Assembly: GCF_003590835.1 (NCBI RefSeq)
Contig: NZ_QYUQ01000002.1
Coordinates: 744,001-808,000, forward strand
Direction: 5' to 3'
Length of the DNA stretch: 64,000 nucleotides
DNA from: Noviherbaspirillum sedimenti
Lineage (GTDB): Bacteria; Pseudomonadota; Gammaproteobacteria; Burkholderiales; Burkholderiaceae_D
Every line of letters starts with the position of its first letter. Positions within the stretch are counted from its first letter, which is position 1. Shown in pieces: positions 56,973-64,000 of this stretch. Both the position numbers and the translations under genes were made by a program. The notes beneath the pieces were generated by a model. That model was given only the letters and a program-made list of their open reading frames with translations. It ran no database searches and was not told the origin of the DNA.

Positions 56973-57823
56973 GCTGGGGCTCCCGCGTGGAATGGCTGAA
57001 CCGGCTGAGCTGGCTGAACCGGTGTGCCGGCGGCCGCGGGGGCGCCGAGATAAGCGGCAATCACATCCGGGTTCGATTGAATCTGGGCCGGGGTTCCTTC
57101 AGCGATCTTGGCGCCGAAATTCAATACGACGATATGGTCGGAGATTCCCATTACCAATCCCATGTGATGTTCCACCAACAGGATGGTAATGCCGAGCTTG
57201 CTTTGAACCAGTCGAATCGTTTCCGTCAGATCCGCAAGCTCTTCGTGATTCAACCCCGCAGCCGGCTCATCCAGCAGGATCAGCTTGGGATCGGCAGCCA
57301 GCGCGCGGGCAAACTCGACCCGCTTCTGGATGCCGAAAGGCAGGTCGGAAACCGGCCGCTCGGCGACATCTCCCAGTCCCAGCAAGGCCAGGAGCTCATT
57401 TGCCCGCGCCATCAGGCGCGCTTCCTCCTGTGCCACGCGGCGTAGCCGCAGGGCGCTCGACAGGAATCCGGAACGCGACCGGCAGTGGGCGCCAATCATG
57501 ATGTTCTGACGCACGGACAGGGTCCGAAACATGGCCAGATTTTGGAATGTACGGCCTATGCCGTACGAGGCAATGCGGTGTACCGGAAGATTGGAAATGG
57601 AATTTCCTTCAAAGAGGATGTCTCCGCTTTCGTACCGGTAGAGGCGGCTCAGGCAGTTAAACAAGGTCGTCTTCCCTGCGCCATTGGGGCCAATCAGGCC
57701 GCACACACCGCCACGCGGGACATCAAAACTGACAGAATTAAGCGCCGTGATGCCGCCAAAGCGCACCGTAATGTCTCGAACGCTGAGCAAGATTTCTCTG
57801 GTCACGACTTGACACTTTCTCAT
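56969..57823 (-). CDS. livG: LIV-type ABC transporter ATPase LivG
   Basis: 284 aa. Walker A LIGPNGAGKTTLFNCL, Q-loop GIGRTFQNLAMFRTLSV, Walker B LILLDEPAAGLNHEEL and H-loop LLVEHHMGLVMGISDHIVVL. The signature reads LPFGIQKRVEFARAL, a common LivG variation from LSGGQ. The extended C-terminal tail holds a VQPAQPVQP repeat and overlaps livF. First gene of the transporter operon, 200 bp downstream of the nitronate monooxygenase-like gene; nothing recognisable lies in that gap. Confidence 0.93.
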   Translation of the reverse strand: MRKCQVVTREILLSVRDITVRFGGITALNSVSFDVPRGGVCGLIGPNGAGKTTLFNCLSRLYRYESGDILFEGNSISNLPVHRIASYGIGRTFQNLAMFRTLSVRQNIMIGAHCRSRSGFLSSALRLRRVAQEEARLMARANELLALLGLGDVAERPVSDLPFGIQKRVEFARALAADPKLILLDEPAAGLNHEELADLTETIRLVQSKLGITILLVEHHMGLVMGISDHIVVLNFGAKIAEGTPAQIQSNPDVIAAYLGAPAAAGTPVQPAQPVQPFHAGAPA

Positions 57824-58023
57824 TAGTTGGTTTCATGGGCACCTGTTGCCTTTAAAACGTCACTGCGTCACGCTAACGTCTCGATCACATTGACTTTTAA
57901 ATCTTTCCAACAGGCTGTACTTCATTTCGACTCCGTCGCTTGGCATCCGCAGCCATCCGGCATGCAAGCATCACTGAGCCAACGTGCAGAAAGGATGGCG
58001 GAGCCGCATTTGCATGTCATCGT

Positions 58024-58977
58024 CTAAAGCGACGATTCGTGACCGCCTTGACCGGGTTGTGCACAGTCCATGAGTTCTTGTTCCAAGCGCTCGACGATAG
58101 CCGCTGTCGGCTCGATCGCACGGACGTGTCCGACGCCCTGTCCGGCGCTCCACACGGTCTTCCAGGAGAAAACGTCGGTGCGAGCGTCGCCGGCAATGCT
58201 GCCATCGGGGCTGATGACGCGCGCTTGTTCCAGGCGACTGCGGATGAAGTTCGCCGGCATCCCGGACAAGGCATCGGTCTGCACGATGCCATCTGCGTCG
58301 GTGGCAAGCATGGCTTCCTTGTGTTCCGGCGGCGCCATGCTCTCGGTAGTACCGAGGAAGGCCGTTCCCATATAGCCCAGATCGGCACCCAGCACCTGCA
58401 AGGCGCGCAGATCACGCCCGCACGAGATGCTGCCGGCCACGGCAATCGGGCCGTCGAAAAATTCCCTGACGGCGGCAACGAAGGCGAACGGATTGAGCCA
58501 CCCGGTATTTCCGCCGGCGCCGGCGGTCAACAGTATCAGGCCATCGGCGCCGGCGGCGACAGCATTGCGCGCATGCCGCAATGACGCGACGTCGGCCAGT
58601 ACCAGCCCGCCATAGCCATGCACCCGCTCCACCACCTTGTCCGGCCGGCCAACGCTGGCAATGACGATCGGCGTCTGGTACGCGAGCACCTGTTCAAAAT
58701 CCGCTTCCAGGCGCGTATTGCTTTTATGGAGGATCATGTTGGCGGCAAACGGCGCGCAATCTTTGCTTGCCGTCGCCATCCGGCTGAGCCATTCGCCGAG
58801 TATTTCCGGCGTGCGCGCATTCAGCGTGGGAAAGCTGCCGATCACGCCTGCGCGGCAGGCTTCAATGACGAGCTCGGGGCCCGATACCAAAAACATCGGG
58901 GCGGCCACGACAGGGAGTCGTAAACGTTGTCGCAGCTGCGCCCTCAGGCCTGCGCGCCCGCTAGAAAAATCCCACAT
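58024..58977 (-). CDS. Nitronate monooxygenase / 2-nitropropane dioxygenase-like flavoprotein
   Basis: 317 aa FMN-dependent TIM barrel. N-terminal LRLPVVAAPMFLVSGPELVI and ACRAGVIGSFPTLNARTPEI are followed by ADGLILLTAGAGGNTGWLNP, IAVAGSISCGRDLRALQVLG and YMGTAFLGTTES, the FMN phosphate site. Fits the broad NMO family, whose members include enoyl reductase-like and alkane-nitronate oxidases. Context with an acyl-CoA synthetase suggests an acyl-CoA or carboxylate pathway; the exact substrate is unknown. Starts 73 bp downstream of that gene. Confidence 0.85.
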   Translation of the reverse strand: MWDFSSGRAGLRAQLRQRLRLPVVAAPMFLVSGPELVIEACRAGVIGSFPTLNARTPEILGEWLSRMATASKDCAPFAANMILHKSNTRLEADFEQVLAYQTPIVIASVGRPDKVVERVHGYGGLVLADVASLRHARNAVAAGADGLILLTAGAGGNTGWLNPFAFVAAVREFFDGPIAVAGSISCGRDLRALQVLGADLGYMGTAFLGTTESMAPPEHKEAMLATDADGIVQTDALSGMPANFIRSRLEQARVISPDGSIAGDARTDVFSWKTVWSAGQGVGHVRAIEPTAAIVERLEQELMDCAQPGQGGHESSL

Positions 58978-59050
58978 TTTGCATTTCCAGTATTGATCAT
59001 GATGAAAGAATCCAAATCAGCCGGCGTGGCCAGCTATTTGCCTGCCTGAA

Positions 59051-60601
59051 TCATATGTTGCGTTCCTGCCCTTCCCAGTAGCGCTGCCGAATTGCCCGCT
59101 TCAGGATCTTCCCAGTCGCATTGCGCGGCAGCTCATCCCAGAATTCCACCGTCTTGGGCGCGCTCACGCTGCCCAATTTTTTCTTGCACAGCAAGATGAC
59201 TTCATCCTCCGTCAAACTGGCCCCGGGCTGTAGCTGGATCACCGCTTTAACCGCTTCTCCCCACTTGTCGTGGGGGACGCCGACGACTGCGGCAGCGAGT
59301 ACGGCGGGATGCGACAGCACCACTTGTTCGACTTCCGCCGAGTAGACATTCAAGCCGCCGCTGACAATCATGTCCTTCTTGCGGTCGACCAATACGACAT
59401 AACCATCGTCATCCTTGATGCCGATATCGCCGGTGTGCATCCATCCGAAACGGTTCAGTTCTTCGGTCGCCTCAGGGTTATTCAAATACCCGGCAGAGTT
59501 ACCCCAGCTACGCATGACCATTTCACCTGGTTCGTTGGGTCCAAGCAGACGACCGTTGTCGTCCATGATCTCAACCCGGCGCAGGAGGCTGCCGCGGCCG
59601 ATCGACTGGAGCCGCAGCTCCCATACAGGACCGTCATCGGGGCGATGCTCTTCGGGCCGCAGAAAGGCGATCGGACCGTTGGCCTCGGACTGCCCGAACA
59701 TATTCATCATCACGGGTCCGAACAGGCGAATGGCTTCCGCCACCTTGGCCGAGGCCATCGGCGCACCTGCGTATACAAATGCCTTGAGCGACGAATAATC
59801 GAAATTGGCGACGTCTGGATGCGCAAGCATCATGTAAATTACCGTCGGCGGCAGGAAAACGATTTCGATGCGTTCCCGTTCGATGGTGCGCATGATCTCG
59901 AGAATATCGACGCTGTCGTGCAGGATATGGGTTGCGCCGACGGCCGACAGGGCGAACAGGAATGTTCCGGCGAAATGGCTGACGGGCGCCACCACGAGAT
60001 GACGAACACTTTCATACACGCGCAACGAATACAGCATGTCCAGGGTATAGACCATGCTTGTCATATGCGTCTGAATCACGCATTTGGGCCGTCCGGTCGT
60101 TCCGCTGGTTCCGACAATCGCCCATGCATCTTCCGGACGGCATGCGACTTCCGGCAAGCGCGAACCGGCAGGCGCCATCCAGGACGATAGCCCTGGAAAA
60201 TGGGCGTCCTCGCCGTCAACACAAATGACCAGCCGGATGGCGGGACACTGCGGCACTACTTGCGCGACTTCGGCCGCATACCTGCTATGGAAAAACAAGG
60301 CTTTAACGCCGGCATCCTGCAGGTAGGCGCAATTCTGCTCAATGCCGTTGCGGCTGTTGACCTGCGCGAGCGGCGCTCCGGCCCTGAGCGCGCCATACAC
60401 CGCCTCCACGCCGCGCCAGTCGTTCGGCATGTAAAAGCCGACTGCGTCGCCTGCATGTATCTCATCCCGATGCAGCGCTACGGCAATCCGGTGTGAAGTT
60501 TCATGGGCGTCAATATAGCGTCGCGCCACTTCTCCCTGTTGCAGGAAAACCCTGTGCGGATAGCATGTGGCTGTGCGGTCAAAAAAATCAATAAGGCGCA
60601 T
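59051..60601 (-). CDS. AMP-dependent acyl-CoA synthetase/ligase
   Basis: 516 aa ANL-superfamily enzyme forming acyl-CoA through an acyl-AMP. P-loop AIVGTSGTTGRPKCVIQTHM (about residue 155), A5 motif MNMFGQSEANGPI, A7 motif GWMHTGDIGIKDDDGYVVLV, A8 VDRKKDMIVSGGLNVYSAEV and the catalytic Lys in LPRNATGKILKRAIR. Similar to medium/long-chain or aryl-acid ligases; substrate not assignable. ATG at 60601 with GGAG upstream. Probably the first gene of the minus-strand unit leading into the NMO-like and liv genes. Confidence 0.92.
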   Translation of the reverse strand: MRLIDFFDRTATCYPHRVFLQQGEVARRYIDAHETSHRIAVALHRDEIHAGDAVGFYMPNDWRGVEAVYGALRAGAPLAQVNSRNGIEQNCAYLQDAGVKALFFHSRYAAEVAQVVPQCPAIRLVICVDGEDAHFPGLSSWMAPAGSRLPEVACRPEDAWAIVGTSGTTGRPKCVIQTHMTSMVYTLDMLYSLRVYESVRHLVVAPVSHFAGTFLFALSAVGATHILHDSVDILEIMRTIERERIEIVFLPPTVIYMMLAHPDVANFDYSSLKAFVYAGAPMASAKVAEAIRLFGPVMMNMFGQSEANGPIAFLRPEEHRPDDGPVWELRLQSIGRGSLLRRVEIMDDNGRLLGPNEPGEMVMRSWGNSAGYLNNPEATEELNRFGWMHTGDIGIKDDDGYVVLVDRKKDMIVSGGLNVYSAEVEQVVLSHPAVLAAAVVGVPHDKWGEAVKAVIQLQPGASLTEDEVILLCKKKLGSVSAPKTVEFWDELPRNATGKILKRAIRQRYWEGQERNI

Positions 60602-60909
60602 GGTGGTTCTCCGGGTGCATGAAAGGGTGGCAAGCAATCATGGATAAGCGCGCAAGCAGCAAGGCAAGCCCGCCTGCCCTTAAAAAAACAGCTGCCGAGG
60701 AGGGCAACAATGCGGCATTTACCGTCATATGTCTTCGTCGAAAGCGACGATTCGAGAAGCCGGAGGTTTCAACAGAAAAGCATTTTTTGGGAAAATCGCC
60801 CCTTTTTTGGTGCTCTTTACAGGAAATTCGTCGATTGCGACGAGCCATCTGGTGGATGAGTCGCCCCATAATCCTGACACTGCAAGGCTTATGTGAACAA
60901 GGAGGTAGG
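60602..60909. promoter_or_regulatory. Divergent promoter region, acyl-CoA synthetase / thiolase-like gene
   Basis: 308 bp between divergently transcribed genes. It contains CGTCG-AAAG-CGACG at 60736-60749 within a stretch repeated at the 3' end of the NMO-like gene (58014-58041). No gene is supported here: the thiolase frame stays open through this region but has its ribosome site only at 60899. No clear -35/-10 pair was fixed. Confidence 0.5.
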
Positions 60910-62418
60910 GTGCAAAAAAGCATTGAGGAAAGAATTCCGGTCATCGTCGGCATTGGAGAATGCATCGACCGCCCTGCACATGCTGCAGAAGGGCTGGAGC
61001 CATTGCGATTGATGGAACGCGCTGCGCGCAACGCAGAGCGGGATGCCGGAGCGGATGTGCTTGGCGCGGTCGATTCAGTCGATGTCGTGTGCGAGGTTTC
61101 ATGGCCCTATCCGGCAGCCCCGGCCAGGCTGTGCGCACTGCTGGGGATGCATCCTCAGCGTGCCGTGTATGGCCCGATCGGCGGCGAAACGCCGCTGCGC
61201 TTCCTGCACGAAGCCGCCATCCGGATTGCAGAAGGATTGAGCGAAGTGGCGCTGGTAGTCGGGGCCGAAGCCGAATACTCGGTCGGCCTGGCGCGCAAGA
61301 CGGGCGTGTCGCTGCCATGGGAAAGCAGGGACAATACGCCGATTATCCGCGGCAACCAGTTCATGCATCCGCAAGCCGTCTTGCACGGTATCGCAACGCC
61401 CTCCACGGCGTACCCGCTATTTGAAAACGCTGCCACGGCAGCCTGGAAACAGTCGCCGCGCACAGCCCAGGATGAAGCAGCCGCATTGTGGGAACGCTAC
61501 GCGGCGGTGGCTGCCGAAAATCCATTTGCCTGGTTGCCCAAGGCAATTACGGCTGCGGAAATTCGCACCCCCGGGCCGGCCAACCGCATGATTGCGTTTC
61601 CCTATCCGAAGAGCATGGTGGCCAATCCGATGGTCAACCAGGGCGCCGCCGTTATCATCACCAGCCTGGCGCGGGCGCGCGCAGCAGGTGTTCCGGAGCA
61701 CAAGCGGATCTATATTTTCGGCGGCGCGGCAGCCGATGAACCGCGCGATTATCTCGATCGCGCGCAACTGGACCGCTCGCATGCCCAGTCGGTGGTGCTG
61801 GAGACAGTGCTGCGCGATGTTGGCGGCGACGCCGGCGTTTTTTCGGCGGCTGAGCTTTACAGCTGTTTCCCGATCGTCCCCAAAATTGCATTGCGCATTC
61901 TGCAGGCGCCGGAACTGCTGCCGACGGTTACCGGCGGCTTGAGTTTTTTTGGCGCGCCGCTGAACAACTATATGACCCATGCAGTGGCGGCGATGGTGCG
62001 GCACCTGCGAAGCAGGCAGCGTGCGCTCGGATTATTGTATGGCAATGGCGGATTCATGTCCTACCACCACGCGCTTGTATTGACGTCAGACCCGGCCAGG
62101 GCCAACGAGCGGCTCAAGCGCGATTACCGGGTCCAGGCGGAAGCCGACGCGCGGCAGCTGCCGGCGCCTGCTGTCATCGCCGATTATGCGGGTACGGCAG
62201 TACTCGAAACATTCACCGTGATGTACGATCGTAACAGCGCGCCGGCATACGGGAGCGTCATTGCCCGCACGCCGCAAGACGAGCGCGTGTTGGCGCGCGT
62301 GCCTGGCGCTGACGCATTGGGCATCCGGAGATTGCTCGATGCCGAGCTTTCCCCGGTCGGCGCGGGCGGGCATGTCGCGCCCGCATCCGACGGCATGCTG
62401 CACTGGCGGTTTGGATAA
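60910..62418 (+). CDS. Thiolase-like protein (TLP1-type acetyl-CoA acetyltransferase family)
   Basis: 502 aa, GTG start behind AAGGAGGTAGG. Thiolase-superfamily layout: VIVGIGECIDRP start, VYGPIGGETPLRFLHEAAIR and VALVVGAEAEYSVGLARKTG, then GLSFFGAPLNNYMTHAVAAM and YGNGGFMSYHHALVL. The expected nucleophilic cysteine of a thiolase (CxS/CASG-type) is not seen near the GGETP region, while the C-terminal GNGG loop is kept. The last about 100 residues (LETFTVMYDRNSAPAYGSVI on) resemble the added C-terminal domain of TLP1 proteins. Possibly a CoA-binding protein rather than an active thiolase. Confidence 0.8.
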   Translation: MQKSIEERIPVIVGIGECIDRPAHAAEGLEPLRLMERAARNAERDAGADVLGAVDSVDVVCEVSWPYPAAPARLCALLGMHPQRAVYGPIGGETPLRFLHEAAIRIAEGLSEVALVVGAEAEYSVGLARKTGVSLPWESRDNTPIIRGNQFMHPQAVLHGIATPSTAYPLFENAATAAWKQSPRTAQDEAAALWERYAAVAAENPFAWLPKAITAAEIRTPGPANRMIAFPYPKSMVANPMVNQGAAVIITSLARARAAGVPEHKRIYIFGGAAADEPRDYLDRAQLDRSHAQSVVLETVLRDVGGDAGVFSAAELYSCFPIVPKIALRILQAPELLPTVTGGLSFFGAPLNNYMTHAVAAMVRHLRSRQRALGLLYGNGGFMSYHHALVLTSDPARANERLKRDYRVQAEADARQLPAPAVIADYAGTAVLETFTVMYDRNSAPAYGSVIARTPQDERVLARVPGADALGIRRLLDAELSPVGAGGHVAPASDGMLHWRFG

Positions 62419-62486
62419 AAGCATCAGATGCTGGTGCGGGCAGGCACGGGGACGGCCGCGTACGATGGACCATGCGCGCCGCGTGG

Positions 62487-64000
62487 CTAACGGATCACTC
62501 CCAGGCGGCGTGCGATTGCGACCGCCTCGGTTCTGCTATGGGCGTTCAGTTTGGCGTTGATGTTGCGCAGGTGGGTACGTACCGTACTGTCCGAAACGAA
62601 GAGTTTCTCCGCCAGCGCACTGTTGGAGTAACCGTCGGCCAACAGCACCATCATCCGGATTTCCTTTGCCGTCAGCGGTTCCACCAGGCCTTTCGGCGTG
62701 GCCGACATCGGCAGATCGGTTTCCGCGGCTTCAGTAATGACGGATTGGCCGAAGCCGTCAAGAAGACGCTGCAGATATTCGTCAAAGATGGGATCGCGCC
62801 GCTGCGAACTTTCTTCCTGCAGCTGCACGACATGCTGGCGCACCAGATGCGCAGCGCCGGCGCCTTCGTCAACAATCAGGCGGATAAAGCCTTCGGCGCA
62901 GGTGATTTTAAGCAGCTCGCTGATCTGCGCCAGGGCTGCGCGCTGGTCCCCGCTTTGCTTGAGCGCCAGCGCTCGCAGAAGCCGTAACTTGAGCACACGC
63001 CGGTGGCGCATGGCGCCGGATGCTTGGGCGATTTCCGCTTCCAGCAATGACAGCGCTTTATTTGCATCGCCACAGAAAATTTCCCAGCGTAATTCGCCCA
63101 ACGCGAAATAATCAAGATCCTGCGCAGGCAGACGCAAGCGCCGCACCTGTTCCCATACTTCACGATTATTGGCGCGGTCCAACTCATCCCTGGCTGCTTG
63201 CCGATTGTTTTGCATGAGAAGCAAGCGCGAGCGTTCCAGCTTGGCGCTGGCGACAACCCGCGGCAATTTCCGTTGGTGTCCCAGGTATTCGAGTTCGGTC
63301 AGGGTTTGGAAAGCAAGATCAATGTCGCCATGGTAAGACGCAATACGCGACAACATGATGTAACCGATGATCATGTGATCGGCAAGACCGGCATCTTTTG
63401 CGAGCGGCACGTAGACATGCAGCAGGTGTTCCGCCTCTTCAAGGTCGTTCATTTCATACAGGGAGCCGGCGTACAGCACGCCGGCCCAGGCGTTGCCGCC
63501 GGTATGTGCATAGGATGCCGCGTGGGTGGCGCCGACTGCAATCCGAAAGCGCGCGGTTGCCTGCCGCAGCTGTCCCGCCTCAAGGTCGATAATGCCCTCG
63601 ACTGATTCCGAATACATCTTGTTGAAGATACTGGCGCCATCTGCCTGGCTGCGGCGTGCCGCATCCAGCAGCTTGTGAGACTCATGATATTGTCCCATGA
63701 TGGAAAAGATGTACGCCATTTCATTGGCCAGCACGCAATCCGGGAAGGGCTTCGAAACGGGCAGGCGCGAAAGCGCTTCCCGTCCAAGCTCAAAGGCCTC
63801 CTCGTTCCGATCCATCATCGCCAGCAGCATCGGCCGCAGCGCCAGCACATGGGTGAGCACATGCGGGTCGGTCGTTCTGGCGCATTCCGACCGTTCGAGC
63901 AATTCCATTGCATCCCAGGGGCCGCGGGTAAAACACAATGCCCAAATCCGCACCACCTGGAGCAGCGGCGAAAAGTCCAGCAGTGCTTCCGGGATCGCGT
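62487..64000 (-). CDS. MalT-like LuxR-family transcriptional regulator (5' part cut by window edge)
   Basis: At least 504 residues are visible, and the frame stays open to base 64000, so the N-terminus (probably an AAA/STAND ATPase) is outside. TPR-like helical repeats fill most of the visible part (for example SLYEMNDLEEAEHLLHVYVP and ALAQISELLKI). The C-terminal LuxR HTH is complete: LTAKEIRMMVLLADGYSNSA, LAEKLFVSDSTVRTHLRNIN, AKLNAHSRTEAVAIARRLG. It is convergent with the thiolase-like gene and may regulate the neighbouring acyl-CoA/transport genes (inference). Confidence 0.88.
   Translation of the reverse strand, partial: AIPEALLDFSPLLQVVRIWALCFTRGPWDAMELLERSECARTTDPHVLTHVLALRPMLLAMMDRNEEAFELGREALSRLPVSKPFPDCVLANEMAYIFSIMGQYHESHKLLDAARRSQADGASIFNKMYSESVEGIIDLEAGQLRQATARFRIAVGATHAASYAHTGGNAWAGVLYAGSLYEMNDLEEAEHLLHVYVPLAKDAGLADHMIIGYIMLSRIASYHGDIDLAFQTLTELEYLGHQRKLPRVVASAKLERSRLLLMQNNRQAARDELDRANNREVWEQVRRLRLPAQDLDYFALGELRWEIFCGDANKALSLLEAEIAQASGAMRHRRVLKLRLLRALALKQSGDQRAALAQISELLKITCAEGFIRLIVDEGAGAAHLVRQHVVQLQEESSQRRDPIFDEYLQRLLDGFGQSVITEAAETDLPMSATPKGLVEPLTAKEIRMMVLLADGYSNSALAEKLFVSDSTVRTHLRNINAKLNAHSRTEAVAIARRLGVIR

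Overview
This window looks like a chromosomal segment of a Burkholderiales betaproteobacterium, most likely Oxalobacteraceae (Herbaspirillum/Herminiimonas-like). The reasons are the high G+C coding style, the sigma factor/DUF3619/DUF3106/RDD block, the order ilvBHC-pssA-leuA-rpsO-pnp-tpiA-secG-tRNA-Leu-nuoA-N-DUF2818-nudix, and the mfd/ispD/ispF neighbourhood. The family-level placement is inference.

Layout. 1-2.06 kb (minus strand): an ECF-type sigma factor operon with a small membrane protein, a DUF3106 lipoprotein and an RDD membrane protein cut by the window edge. 2.2-11.0 kb: branched-chain amino acid synthesis (ilvB, ilvH, ilvC, leuA) behind a possible attenuator, interleaved with pssA, envelope proteins and a LysM protein. 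11.0-13.8 kb: rpsO-pnp with clear promoter and terminators. 13.9-16.5 kb: a quinone oxidoreductase, tpiA, secG and tRNA-Leu(GAG). 16.5-31.4 kb: the complete 14-gene complex I operon nuoA-N, with an unusual block of three hairpins between nuoD and nuoE. 31.4-42.2 kb: DUF2818, a nudix hydrolase, a PAS/GAF/GGDEF/EAL regulator, serB, mfd, ispD, ispF and a methyltransferase.

42.2-53.1 kb is an accessory island and the most interesting part. It is a gene-cassette array with recognisable integron attC sites but no integron integrase in view (a CALIN). Cargo includes a PIN-domain protein, a BrnT/CopG-like toxin-antitoxin pair, two alpha/beta-hydrolase-type proteins and small membrane proteins. Three insertion sequences have invaded it. 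Two are IS91-like elements that each pair an HUH transposase with a tyrosine recombinase; they converge on the PIN cassette, and their putative ori ends touch attC sites. The third is an IS110/IS1111-type element that appears to sit inside an attC and probably carries a guide (seeker/bridge) RNA 3' of its transposase gene. Each IS91-like element has a homopolymer frameshift (G5 in one transposase, A7 in the other recombinase).

53.1-64 kb: a minus-strand LIV-type ABC importer (livG, livF, livH, livM and a binding protein) downstream of a nitronate-monooxygenase-like flavoenzyme and an acyl-CoA synthetase. Divergent from these is a thiolase-like protein lacking an obvious nucleophilic cysteine. 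A MalT-like LuxR regulator runs off the window end. Together these look like uptake and CoA-activation genes for an unidentified carboxylic acid.
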